NCBI GenBank assembly: GCA_021769025.1
Contig: JAETTS010000013.1
Span: forward strand, 1-17,256
Direction of reading: 5' to 3'
DNA length: 17,256 nucleotides
Source of the DNA: Enterocloster bolteae
GTDB taxonomy: Bacteria; Bacillota_A; Clostridia; Lachnospirales; Lachnospiraceae
Below are positions 6,220-13,944 of the stretch, in pieces (positions within the stretch are counted from its first letter, which is position 1; the number at the start of each line of letters is the position of its first letter). A program made the position numbers and the translations under genes. The notes under the pieces were generated by a model, which was not told where the DNA came from, searched no databases, and saw nothing but the letters and a program-made list of their open reading frames with translations.

Positions 6220-6978
6220 TTAAAGTTCCACCCACTCCCCATCCCGGCAGACTCTCACAAATCTTCCGTCAGATATGCGATATCCGTTTCCATACAGAGT
6301 CTCCTTCCCGTCAGCACACAGAATATAGCTGCCATCTTCCAGGGCATAAAACGTCCTTCCGATGCTGTCGGGATACGTAATCTCCTCCATCAGCCGCATA
6401 CCATCCAGAATATTGTCCTTCACCATCTGATAGTGGGGCAGGACATTCTGTTTTGTCAGTCCCAGCCCCTTCATAAAACGCTGGTAATCTGGATCCTGTG
6501 CCTCCCCCTCCAGTTCCGGTTGGGCGTACACAAGCTCCGCTGCATTCATGCTTCCGGCGCTGATTCCCATGATAACCCCGTGGAATCCCTGAATCCATCT
6601 TCTCAATCCGATCTCTTGAAAAAAACGATTCTGTGTCGGTACATGGCCTCCTCCGAGGATTACCACATCACTGGATTCCATCCACTCTCCCAGCCGTTCC
6701 TGTGTCTTTCTCTCCAGAAGCCTCATTACCTCTGTCTCTATCTTGCTTGCAGCAAAGACACGGGCAAAATATTGGCTCATCTCCTGGTTTTTCTCCTCTT
6801 CATCCGGAGTGGCCGTGATCATAAGCACCTGTGGCTTAAGGGGACAGGCGTTGCGAAACCGCTCCAAAAACCCGTTTTTTTCCGTAAACGGCCCTGTCAC
6901 CCACCTGCCATCCACCTGAAAGGAAGCATCGGGACTACTGGTGAGAAAAATGACCTTTCCTTTCTTTCCCTGATCCAT
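6220..6978 (-). CDS. peptidase S51 / dipeptidase E-like serine hydrolase
   Basis: The 252-residue protein belongs to the S51 family (peptidase E, cyanophycinase-like), which uses a nucleophilic Ser in a glutamine-amidotransferase-like fold. The nucleophile elbow is MGISAGSMN, with Ser140. DVVILGGGHVPTQ (104-116) is the conserved glycine-rich strand-turn that forms the oxyanion side, and VLPHYQM carries His182 as a catalytic candidate. Peptidase E cleaves Asp-X dipeptides; relatives cleave cyanophycin or unknown peptides, so substrate specificity is open. GGAGG lies 7 bases before ATG 6978. It is the third gene after fchA and folD with an 83-base gap. Its stop is 17 bases from the convergent AraC gene, with no terminator visible between them. 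Confidence 0.85.
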   Translation of the reverse strand: MDQGKKGKVIFLTSSPDASFQVDGRWVTGPFTEKNGFLERFRNACPLKPQVLMITATPDEEEKNQEMSQYFARVFAASKIETEVMRLLERKTQERLGEWMESSDVVILGGGHVPTQNRFFQEIGLRRWIQGFHGVIMGISAGSMNAAELVYAQPELEGEAQDPDYQRFMKGLGLTKQNVLPHYQMVKDNILDGMRLMEEITYPDSIGRTFYALEDGSYILCADGKETLYGNGYRISDGRFVRVCRDGEWVEL

Positions 6979-7061
6979 AAATCATCCTCCGCCTTTTTAG
7001 AACCCGGCTTTCGCCGCTTCGCGTCACCTGCCAGGCCGTCAGAGCAATTTCTGTTGTAAAA

Positions 7062-7916
7062 CTACCATTTCACAAGCATTCCGGCCTGTGTTAAATGCTT
7101 TGCCAGCACCGCTGTAGTCACTGTTCCCACGCCGCCAGGAACCGGCGTAGCTGCAGATGCCTTACCCTCAATGGAAGCAAAGTCCACATCCCCACACAGT
7201 TTTCCATTCTCATCCACATGAATCCCCACATCGATCACCACTGCATCCTGTCCGACGTAGTCTTCGTTCAGCATGTTGGCTTTCCCGGCAGCCGCTACCA
7301 GAATCTCCGCCTGCCTGCAGGTGTTTGGAAGATCCAACGTTCTTGTATGGCAAACTGTCACCGTCCCATTCTCCTTCATCATCAGCATTGCCAACGGCTT
7401 TCCCACAATCAGGCTGCGCCCCACAATGGTCACCCGCTTTCCTGTAATCGGAATCTCATTCCTCTTGAGTACTTCCACTACTGCCTCCGCTGTACAAGGC
7501 GCGAAGCCTGTGCTGTCTCCCATAAATACTTTGGCCATATTCACCGGCGAGATGCCATCCAAATCTTTTTCCGGCATAATCATACCGTCAATCTCTGTCT
7601 CCTCAATCTGCTTTGGCAACGGTTTTAGCAGTAAAATCCCGGTCACATCCGGATCCTCATTGATCTCCTTAAACCTGGCCTTAAACGCTTCATGGCTGAT
7701 ATCTTGGGGAAATTCATAAGACACAGCCCGCAATCCGAAGGTTTCCATCTTCTTGATGGCACCTCTCTCATACGATACATCATCCGGATTCTTCCCAATC
7801 CGGACAATGGCTAGTTTTGGTACAAAGCCAGGTCTTTCTTCCTGCAGCCTTTTCAAATCTTCACAAACCTGTTCCTTAATCTTCGCAGATACCTCTGCTC
7901 CTTTTAATATTCTCAT
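7062..7916 (-). CDS. folD: FolD-family methylene-tetrahydrofolate dehydrogenase, probably without cyclohydrolase activity
   Basis: FolD normally oxidises 5,10-methylene-THF to 5,10-methenyl-THF with NAD(P)+ and hydrolyses that to 10-formyl-THF. The 284 residues align over the whole family: KLAIVRIGKNPDD, PEKDLDGISPVN (115-126), FAPCTAEAVVEVL, GKRVTIVGRSLIVGKPLAML (the nucleotide-binding motif) and TPVPGGVGTVT near the end. Against the canonical SxxYVxxKxK the sequence reads SYERGAIKK. Tyr49 is kept, but the catalytic Lys four residues later is Ala53. Against GILVQLPLP it reads GILLLKPLP, so the Gln is Leu97. Both changed residues are tied to cyclohydrolase chemistry in bifunctional enzymes. 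The adjacent fchA supplies that step. GAGG lies 8 bases before the ATG. Confidence 0.93.
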   Translation of the reverse strand: MRILKGAEVSAKIKEQVCEDLKRLQEERPGFVPKLAIVRIGKNPDDVSYERGAIKKMETFGLRAVSYEFPQDISHEAFKARFKEINEDPDVTGILLLKPLPKQIEETEIDGMIMPEKDLDGISPVNMAKVFMGDSTGFAPCTAEAVVEVLKRNEIPITGKRVTIVGRSLIVGKPLAMLMMKENGTVTVCHTRTLDLPNTCRQAEILVAAAGKANMLNEDYVGQDAVVIDVGIHVDENGKLCGDVDFASIEGKASAATPVPGGVGTVTTAVLAKHLTQAGMLVKW

Positions 7917-8009
7917 AGCTATGTCCTCTCATACAAACCTGATACACTCCATGACTGTCTTCTGGTTTTCTCCTACGGATTCCCCTAAACCGACAAAGTC
8001 ATTGATCCC

Positions 8010-8642
8010 TTAAGCCTTTCTCAGTCTCTTCAGTACCTTGGCATAAACATCATCCGCCTGTCTCGTTCCCCTTTCCATCAATCTGTCCGCTTTCCGATTC
8101 AATTCTTCCGCCTTCTGGCTATTTTTCATGGATTTTGTATTGATATATACATTCATCACAGCTCCGGTAAGAGCTGTCCTCGCAAATTGTACCGCCACTC
8201 CTACATCGCTGACAGCCATCACGCTTCCCTTCTGCTCCAGTTCATCTAAGATTCCCAACATGGTAACTGCTTTTTCCATAATCTCCATGGGAACCAGGCT
8301 TGCAGCCAGCAAATTCTTCTCCATCACCTGTTCCTTATAAGCCTTTTCCTCCTCCGTGCCGGCAGGAAGGCTGTAGGCGGCTGCCAACGGGGCAAATACC
8401 TGGGCATCCCTGTCTGCCAGAGAGACCATCTCCCTCTGAAGCTGTTCCAGGCATCTCATCCCATCTTGCACATCGGCTTCCACAGCCGCATATTTCTTCT
8501 TTCCTATGGTCAGATTCCCAACCATCAATCCCAAAGCCGATGCCAATGCACCGGACAGGGCTGATGCGCCGCCACCGCCGGGAACCGGCTGCTTGGAGGA
8601 CAACGCGTCCAGAAATGTTTCGATTCTCTGCTCTTTTATCAT
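8010..8642 (-). CDS. fchA: methenyltetrahydrofolate cyclohydrolase, formiminotransferase-cyclodeaminase family
   Basis: FchA hydrolyses 5,10-methenyl-THF to 10-formyl-THF, and family members can also act as formimino-THF cyclodeaminases. The 210-residue length fits. The N-terminal signature KQPVPGGGGASALSGALASA (17-36), followed by LGLMVGNLTIGKKKY, is diagnostic. DVGVAVQFARTALTGAVMNV in the middle and the long C-terminal helix are also family traits. AAGGAG sits 6 bases before ATG 8642. It is the first gene of an fchA-folD-pepE run. The 93 bases to folD hold no gene that I can see. No histidine-degradation gene is nearby, so a one-carbon folate role is more likely than cyclodeamination. Confidence 0.92.
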   Translation of the reverse strand: MIKEQRIETFLDALSSKQPVPGGGGASALSGALASALGLMVGNLTIGKKKYAAVEADVQDGMRCLEQLQREMVSLADRDAQVFAPLAAAYSLPAGTEEEKAYKEQVMEKNLLAASLVPMEIMEKAVTMLGILDELEQKGSVMAVSDVGVAVQFARTALTGAVMNVYINTKSMKNSQKAEELNRKADRLMERGTRQADDVYAKVLKRLRKA

Positions 8643-8725
8643 GGAGTTCTCCTTTTACTGTTTATAGATCTGGTATCGCCTCCCGTCAGTCGAACCTTCA
8701 GATTCTCATTTTTCAGACGAACCAT

Positions 8726-8762
8726 ATGATATCATTGTATCGTATAATATCTGTTTTTCCAA
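8726..8762 (-). promoter_or_regulatory. candidate promoter for fchA-folD-pepE, with a palindrome over the -10
   Basis: On the minus strand TTGGAA (complement of 8757-8762) and TACAAT (complement of 8734-8739) are 17 bp apart, about 90 bases upstream of fchA. A perfect 10-bp palindrome, ATGATATCAT (8726-8735), abuts the -10 at the transcription start and could be an operator. Several TATA-like words are nearby, so the exact hexamers are uncertain. Confidence 0.45.
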
Positions 8763-8838
8763 TAGAAATACCATCAATTTTGTCCGTTTTCTATAAGAAA
8801 TATGCCCCTTTCCTCATTCAACGTTCTAAATCCGTAGG

Positions 8839-9234
8839 GTGAACGCTGAATATTCAGGGAATCATCGGACAATAACCACCACCAAAAAAGTACATCTCAC
8901 CTACATCAATGACCGTCCTCCATTCCAGATGGTGAACTATGGATGCCGGTTACCAGGACCGGCAGATCAGGAAAACTATGACTTTGACAATAAGCCTGTG
9001 ACCGTAGATGGCAAATCCGTTACCCGTTTCCAGTGGCTTGGGCTGCAGCAATGCAAAGATCCCCAAAAACATCAGAATGCCCCTCTGGCCGTAGATTTTT
9101 GTTTCTGGCCAGATGAGGCATCCCGTTACCTATCTATCTCATTCATATCTTATTTATCATCAACGTTTCTCCTCCGTAGTCAAAGGAGGCGAAAGGCACA
9201 TACCTTGATCATGGAACATCACCACCCAAGATGA
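8839..9234 (+). pseudogene. doubtful orphan reading frame or gene remnant, function unknown
   Basis: This GTG-started frame of 131 codons fills most of the gap between fchA and rhaD, on the opposite strand to both. The middle part, about residues 15-95, looks protein-like (VHLTYINDRPPFQMVNYGCR, DQENYDFDNKPVTVDGKSVT, NAPLAVDFCFWPDEASRY) and may be a remnant of a larger protein. The last 35 residues look like non-coding translation. There is no convincing ribosome-binding site before 8839. I do not recognise the family. It may be a decayed gene or a chance open frame, and the minus strand offers nothing better. Confidence 0.25.
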
Positions 9235-9255
9235 CATGAGCCCAAGAGAGGCATC

Positions 9256-10083
9256 TTATTTCTCGTATAAAAATTCTTCCGGCAATGTCACCTTAAAATC
9301 CACGGCCAGATCCCTGAAATTCTGTGGAGAAATGGTCTGCAGCTTATCCGGGCGGATAGACAGCACCTTCACTAAAATCTCAGCAGATTTCTCCACAGTA
9401 TGCATCAGCCCAAAGGTCAGATCAAAATCTTCCCCAGAGCAGAACATGCCGTGATGCGCCCAGATTGCCACGTCATATTTCTTCATCAATTCACTGGTAG
9501 CCACAGCGATATCCCGTCCGCCAGGCACCATCCAACCAACCACGCCTACGCCATCTGGGAACACCACCGGGCATTCCGTAGCCATCTCCCAAAGTTCCCT
9601 TGTAAACACCTTGTCCTCCAGAGGAAGCACGAAGGTCAGCGCAATGGTATTGGTCGGATGGGCATGATAGATGACTCTGTGTTTTCCGTCAGTGGCAATC
9701 TTCTTCACCTCGTGGTTCATCAGATGGGACGGAAGCTCGCTGGTAGGCCTTCCGCCATTTACCAATCCCCAGCAGATGCGGAAATTTTCACCCTTATCGT
9801 CCACTTCAATGATGCAGATATTGGCCGGAGCGTCTAAAATCACGTTGCGGAAATATTTGCCGCTTCCGGTAACCAGAAAATATTCTCCTGCCAGCTTAGG
9901 AACATTGGTCCCGATGGCCTGCCAGGGCTTATCAAAGGACAATTCTTCTCTTACAGACTGAATCTCATCCTCTTTAATCCGATAGCTTAAATTGCCGCCG
10001 TTTCTCTCATGCCAATTCTGCTTAAATCCATCATCACACATCCGGATAAACCCCTGTACGAACCCTGCTTCTAACACTTTCAT
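9256..10083 (-). CDS. rhaD: L-rhamnulose-1-phosphate aldolase
   Basis: RhaD cleaves L-rhamnulose 1-phosphate to dihydroxyacetone phosphate and L-lactaldehyde in the cytoplasm, using Zn2+. The 275-residue length equals that of the E. coli type enzyme. ERNGGNLSYR (26-35) is the phosphate/backbone-binding loop, and VTGSGKYFRN is the second. Glu116 in TSELPSH is the catalytic base. The zinc ligands are His140 and His142 in IYHAHPTN and His211 in WAHHGMF, each one position off the E. coli numbering. It is the last gene of rhaB-rhaM-rhaD, 36 bases after rhaM. GGAAG/AAGAG purine runs precede the ATG. No strong terminator follows; only a weak AAGATG...CATCTT repeat is seen. Confidence 0.97.
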   Translation of the reverse strand: MKVLEAGFVQGFIRMCDDGFKQNWHERNGGNLSYRIKEDEIQSVREELSFDKPWQAIGTNVPKLAGEYFLVTGSGKYFRNVILDAPANICIIEVDDKGENFRICWGLVNGGRPTSELPSHLMNHEVKKIATDGKHRVIYHAHPTNTIALTFVLPLEDKVFTRELWEMATECPVVFPDGVGVVGWMVPGGRDIAVATSELMKKYDVAIWAHHGMFCSGEDFDLTFGLMHTVEKSAEILVKVLSIRPDKLQTISPQNFRDLAVDFKVTLPEEFLYEK

Positions 10084-10119
10084 CTCTCTTTTCTTCCTTT
10101 CTATACAATCATAGACTCT

Positions 10120-10434
10120 TTAGTCCAAATGAAACACCGGTGTCAGATCAATACAAACCGGACTATTGTCCTCATTGGTCTCCATGATATCCGCCATATA
10201 GTCCCACCACTTACGGTTGATAGGCGTGTCTGCCGACTGTGCCCACCTCTCCTCATCCTCTACCTCCAGGTACCCGTAGAGAATATTGGTCTCCTTATCC
10301 AGATAGATGGAGTAATTGTGTCCACCATACTGGTGAATCATATCTTTCATCTCATCCCACAAGGCGTTGTGGCGTTTCTCATACTCCTCTGCCATCCCAG
10401 GATATAAAAACATCTTGAACCCTTTTCTTACCAT
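10120..10434 (-). CDS. rhaM: L-rhamnose mutarotase
   Basis: RhaM interconverts the alpha and beta anomers of L-rhamnose so that isomerisation is not limited by slow spontaneous mutarotation. The 104-residue length is the same as the E. coli protein. Tyr18 and His22 in EEYEKRH are the active-site residues known from the family. HNYSIYLD, YLEVEDEERWAQ and the closing MADIMETNEDNSPV with DLTPVFHLD are all diagnostic. It lies between rhaB and rhaD on the same strand. A purine-rich AGGAAGGAAAAAGG precedes the ATG. Confidence 0.96.
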   Translation of the reverse strand: MVRKGFKMFLYPGMAEEYEKRHNALWDEMKDMIHQYGGHNYSIYLDKETNILYGYLEVEDEERWAQSADTPINRKWWDYMADIMETNEDNSPVCIDLTPVFHLD

Positions 10435-10461
10435 AGCCTTTTTCCTTCCTACTCTTTTACG

Positions 10462-10479
10462 TCCCGCAAGCCCGCGGGA
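10462..10479 (-). other. GC-rich hairpin between rhaB and rhaM
   Basis: TCCCGC (10462-10467) and GCGGGA (10474-10479) form a perfect 6-bp stem with a 6-base loop, in the 120-base rhaB-rhaM gap. No T-run follows on either strand, so it is not an obvious terminator. It may mark an mRNA processing or stability element within the rha transcript. Confidence 0.4.
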
Positions 10480-10554
10480 TCTACAGAATGCCTAAACGCC
10501 TGTTTTGGCACTTTGTGGATCCCCTTCCCCTGCTTTCTGCATACATTCTCCTGC

Positions 10555-11958
10555 TTAATATCTCTTGATTTCAAACGATTGGAATATCCCTTGCCTCGCT
10601 TCCGCCAGGCTTTTATATTCTCCGGCCCTGATCATCTGAGCCGCCAGATTCCCGATGGCCGTAGCCTCCGTAGGCCCTGCAAATACCGGCCTTCCCGTAT
10701 ACACAGCTGTCAGCCGGTTTAGATAATCCGCATTGGCTCCGCCACCTACGATATGCACCTGCCCATAATGCTTTCCAGTCACCTGCTCCAGTTCCTTAAC
10801 AGTCTCCCCATAGCATTTGGCAAGGCTATTGTAGATCACTGCCCCTAGCTGGGCCGGGGTCTCTGGCACCTGCTGTCCTTCCTTCTCACAGAACTCTTTC
10901 ACCGCTTGAATCATGCTTTCCGGTGCCAGGAAACAGTCATCGTTGCAATCTACCAGGGAAGAAATCGTCTCTTTCGAAGCCATCTCACACAGTTGCCCAA
11001 ATGAATAATCCTGTCCGGCCGCCGCCAGTTCCTTCTTCACAGACTGAATCATCCAGAGTCCCATAATATTCTTCAGATACCGGAACCGATACTCATATCC
11101 GCCTTCATTGGTAAAATTCCGCTCCATGCTCTCCAGGGAACAGTCTGCTTCCATTCTCTCTGTTCCCATCAAAGACCAGGTGCCGGAACTGATATACAGC
11201 ACATCCCACTCATTGGACGGTACCGCCAGCACCGCCGAACCAGTATCATGAGTCGCCGGAAGCACTACTTCACAGGCGAATCCAACCTCCGCCTCAATCT
11301 CAGGTGTCAGCTTTCCCACAACGGTTCCTGGCATGGACAGCGGACCGAACCACTGGCTAGGATACCCCAGCCGCTCAATCAACTCATAGTCCCAGGTATT
11401 GGTCTTTGGATTTACCAGCTGTGTCGTGGTGGCATTGGTATATTCCTGTTTCTTCACTCCGGTCAGGCGATAATGAAAATAGTCCGGAATCATCAACATG
11501 GTTTTGGCATCCTTCAGGTACTCCGGATGCTGCCTCTTCACCGCCATAAACTGATAGATGGTATTAAAAATCTGTTTCTGGATACCAGTCCTCTGATACA
11601 GTTCCTCCAGCGGAATCTCCTCGTAGACCAGGTCATCCATCCCTTTGGTACGGCCATCCCGATATCCCACCGTATTTCCCACAATGTTATCCTTTTCATC
11701 CAGCAGCACATAGTCCACTGCCCAAGTGTCTATCCCCAGGCTAGCCGGAATTTTCCCCAACTCCTTACATCTTTTCATACCAGCCTTAATATGGGAAAAT
11801 AATTCCTCCACATCCCAGCACAGCTGCCCATCCACAGGCTTCATGCCATTGGGGAAACGGTAAACCTCCTCCAATGCCATCCGGCCATCCTTCACATGTC
11901 CCAGAATATGCCGGCCGCTGGATGCCCCAATATCAATGGCCAAATAATATGTTTCCAT
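10555..11958 (-). CDS. rhaB: rhamnulokinase
   Basis: RhaB phosphorylates L-rhamnulose at O1 using ATP. The 467 residues form a FGGY-family sugar kinase. AIDIGASSGRHILG (7-20) is the N-terminal phosphate loop of the actin-like ATPase fold. GIDTWAVDYVLLD (75-87) and GYRDGRT follow. ATHDTGSAV carries the catalytic base Asp238 (E. coli Asp237). YISSGTWSLMG is the second-domain phosphate loop, and HIVGGGANADYLNRLTA is the adenosine-binding motif. AGGAGG lies 5 bases before ATG 11958. It is the first gene of the rha run. No clear sigma-70 promoter was found in the 324 bases upstream. Confidence 0.97.
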   Translation of the reverse strand: METYYLAIDIGASSGRHILGHVKDGRMALEEVYRFPNGMKPVDGQLCWDVEELFSHIKAGMKRCKELGKIPASLGIDTWAVDYVLLDEKDNIVGNTVGYRDGRTKGMDDLVYEEIPLEELYQRTGIQKQIFNTIYQFMAVKRQHPEYLKDAKTMLMIPDYFHYRLTGVKKQEYTNATTTQLVNPKTNTWDYELIERLGYPSQWFGPLSMPGTVVGKLTPEIEAEVGFACEVVLPATHDTGSAVLAVPSNEWDVLYISSGTWSLMGTERMEADCSLESMERNFTNEGGYEYRFRYLKNIMGLWMIQSVKKELAAAGQDYSFGQLCEMASKETISSLVDCNDDCFLAPESMIQAVKEFCEKEGQQVPETPAQLGAVIYNSLAKCYGETVKELEQVTGKHYGQVHIVGGGANADYLNRLTAVYTGRPVFAGPTEATAIGNLAAQMIRAGEYKSLAEARQGIFQSFEIKRY

Positions 11959-12282
11959 TCTTTCCTCCTTTTCCTAGTCCATCGTTGGACAAATAACTGA
12001 ACCAATCACACAGAATGCTTTTTCCAGTGTGCAGTTCAAAAAATGTAGGCGTAGTGAAGCGGCTAGAAAATCCAACGCAGCAGATGGGCAAATAGACAAG
12101 GAGGTCTGGCTGAATATAATGCGGTCAAGACACTAGCATGTACTCCTAGAATCTCTCTTGCACCCACCTTTGCCGCTGATGTTCCATCATACATCATATG
12201 CCCATCAGACAAACAGTCATCATCATCTCACAAAATCAGGCAGAAACAGCCTCTGAGAGTATTTATATCTCGATATAACGTT
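11959..12282. other. gene-free region between rhaB and the SPFH-protein gene
   Basis: This stretch must hold the rhaB control region and the 3' end of the SPFH-protein gene. A small inverted repeat, GTCCA-TCGT-TGGAC (11977-11990), lies just upstream of the rhaB ribosome-binding site. A near-perfect palindrome with arms TTATATC and GATATAA (12263-12278) lies just after the SPFH stop. No convincing promoter, cre site, terminator or gene was recognised. Confidence 0.5.
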
Positions 12283-13623
12283 CTACCGCTTGATATCTCC
12301 GTTATCAAATGGATCTCCGCATTCCGGACAGAACTTCGGCGGTTTCGTCGGATCTTCCGGTTCCCAGCCACATTTATCGCACTTATATTGGGGAACCCCT
12401 GCTGGCTTTGGCTTTCCGCACTCTGAACAGAATTTTCCTTTGTTCCTAGCCCCGCAGGAACAGGTCCAGAAACCATCTTCCGCTGGTTTCGGCTTTCCGC
12501 ACTCTGAGCAGAATTTTCCCTTATTACCTGTTGCCCCACAGGAGCAAGTCCATCCATCCATGGCTGCCGGGGCCGGGCTTTGCCCTCCAGGTGCCTGTCC
12601 GTACTGTCCTGACTGCTGCCCCATAGCAAACAGATTTTGCGCGTTGATGCCCCCTGCATTGGCTGCCATATTCATCCCTGCAAATGCCATCATGGGTCCT
12701 GTGCTGGTGTTGCTTGCCGCTGACTTCATTGCCTGCGCCTGTGCATCTACCAGATGGGCGGCTGCCATATTGGGGTTGCGAAGCGTTGCATTTCTCTGCA
12801 GCTCCTTGATCATCTTCTCATCCTCTTCGGATGCCTTTACGGAACTGACACCTACAGCGGTAATAGAAATCCCGTACTTTCCTCCCCATTTATCGGAGAG
12901 AACCTCATTTAACGCATTGGACAGATCATCTGCATGGCCGGGAAGGGCGCTGTAACGGACTCCCATATCGGAAATCTTGGCAAATGCAGGCTGCAGGGCT
13001 GTCAGAAGTTCGCTCCTCAACTGGGAATCAATCTTATCCCTGGTATATGCTGTCTCCACATTGCCGCAGATATTTCTATAGAATAAAATCGGATCCACAA
13101 TTCGATACGCATACTCCCCATGACACCGAATGGAAATATCGATATCCAAACCGATATTTCGGTCTACCACCCGAAACGGCACCGGACTGGCCGTACCATA
13201 CTTATTCCCTATAATCTCCTTGGTATTAAAGAAATAGACCCTCTGATCCTTTCCCGTACCGCCGCCAAAGGTAAACCTTACTTTAAACTGTTCAAAACTC
13301 TTTAAGAGCCCCTCCCCGAAGCCGCCATAAAAAATGGTAGGCTCTGTGGACGTATCATACACAAACTCTCCTGCCTCCGTGCAGACTTCCGCGATTGCAC
13401 CCTGATCCACGATAATCATACACTGTCCTTCATTCACCGCGATTATAGAGCCGTTGGTAATAATATTGTCACTGCCCTTATTATTCGAACTCCTCTTCTC
13501 CTGGCGTTTCTCACCTTTCTTCACCAGCACATCTGCGGCCATAGACGGGCAGTAAAAATATTCTCTCCACTGGTCAGCCAGTACACCCTGCGCTGTTCCT
13601 ATGCCTGCTTTTAAAAGTCCCAT
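12283..13623 (-). CDS. SPFH/virion-core-like protein with three C-terminal zinc ribbons (YdjI-type)
   Basis: The 446-residue protein starts MGLLKAGIGTAQGVLADQWREYF, typical of the Bacillus YdjI / virion core protein-like group with an SPFH (band 7) domain (about 50-275). Such proteins are thought to assemble at membranes, but this one has no obvious transmembrane segment. A Gly/Ala/Met/Gln-rich linker (about 285-356) leads to three zinc ribbons: Cys360/362/372/375, Cys388/390/399/402 and Cys415/418/432/435. The first two are nearly identical. AAGGAGG lies 8 bases before ATG 13623. A longer frame to 13707 exists, but it lacks a ribosome-binding site and adds a sequence unlike the family. The cellular role is not established; membrane-stress or scaffold functions are inferred for relatives. 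It is monocistronic, divergent from the heparinase-like gene. Confidence 0.85.
   Translation of the reverse strand: MGLLKAGIGTAQGVLADQWREYFYCPSMAADVLVKKGEKRQEKRSSNNKGSDNIITNGSIIAVNEGQCMIIVDQGAIAEVCTEAGEFVYDTSTEPTIFYGGFGEGLLKSFEQFKVRFTFGGGTGKDQRVYFFNTKEIIGNKYGTASPVPFRVVDRNIGLDIDISIRCHGEYAYRIVDPILFYRNICGNVETAYTRDKIDSQLRSELLTALQPAFAKISDMGVRYSALPGHADDLSNALNEVLSDKWGGKYGISITAVGVSSVKASEEDEKMIKELQRNATLRNPNMAAAHLVDAQAQAMKSAASNTSTGPMMAFAGMNMAANAGGINAQNLFAMGQQSGQYGQAPGGQSPAPAAMDGWTCSCGATGNKGKFCSECGKPKPAEDGFWTCSCGARNKGKFCSECGKPKPAGVPQYKCDKCGWEPEDPTKPPKFCPECGDPFDNGDIKR
12401..12521 (-). repeat. 40-bp direct repeat encoding duplicated zinc ribbons
   Basis: Bases 12401-12440 and 12482-12521 match at 36 of 40 positions, in phase 81 bases (27 codons) apart. 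The shared core GGCTTTCCGCACTCTGA encodes the SECGKPKP part of zinc ribbons 1 and 2. This is a fairly recent in-frame duplication. Confidence 0.85.
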
Positions 13624-13862
13624 GCCAAATTCCTCCTTCTTTTGCCTGACAATAACGAATAGGGTACCTGATCCAGATCCCTTTGCCGTTATCTTTGGCA
13701 TTCTCATGACACCAGTACTGTATTACAAAGTTCTCTGTGAATGCAGTACAAACCTCTTACACAAAATTTTACCACAAGACTCCCATTAATGGAATTACTA
13801 AAATCTTTTTTTTCAAACAGAAAAATAAGGAAGCCCATCTATGAAAAATACGGAATTGTTGC

Positions 13863-13881
13863 TATACTAAATGATAGTATA
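13863..13881 (+). promoter_or_regulatory. inverted repeat upstream of the heparinase-like gene, candidate operator
   Basis: TATACT (13863-13868) and AGTATA (13876-13881) form a perfect 6-bp inverted repeat with a 7-base spacer, 64 bases before ATG 13945. TATACT could also be a -10 element, and TTGTTG (13856-13861) with TATACC (13878-13883) is an alternative promoter pair at 16 bp. A regulator bound here would cover the promoter. The call is uncertain because the region is very AT-rich. Confidence 0.4.
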
Positions 13882-13944
13882 CCGATAACAATATTGATCA
13901 TTTCATATTCACATATCATTCTGAACAGAAAGGAACAAAACCAT

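Noticed and set aside
6037..7059. Long plus-strand frame of 340 codons
   Set aside because: It is the antisense shadow of peptidase E and overlaps the AraC end; the translation is His/Pro/Leu-rich and unlike any protein.
6979..7061. CGGC-GAAA-GCCG tetraloop hairpin between folD and pepE
   Set aside because: It has a short stem and no T-run; not enough to call a terminator or regulatory RNA.
9155..9195. CCTCC...GGAGG inverted repeat resembling the thiT sequestering hairpin
   Set aside because: It is only 5 bp, no gene start follows at a useful distance, and it is likely a chance pairing of Shine-Dalgarno-like sequence.
11976..12135. Open plus-strand stretch of about 55 codons upstream of rhaB
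   Set aside because: It has no start codon context or ribosome-binding site and no recognisable protein; it lies in the rhaB control region.
13624..13707. N-terminal extension of the SPFH protein
   Set aside because: AAGGAGG is placed correctly for ATG 13623, and MGLLKAGIGT is the usual family start.
13741..13944. N-terminal extension of the heparinase-like protein
   Set aside because: It is AT-rich, includes promoter-like sequence, has no ribosome-binding site at its start and does not resemble the family.
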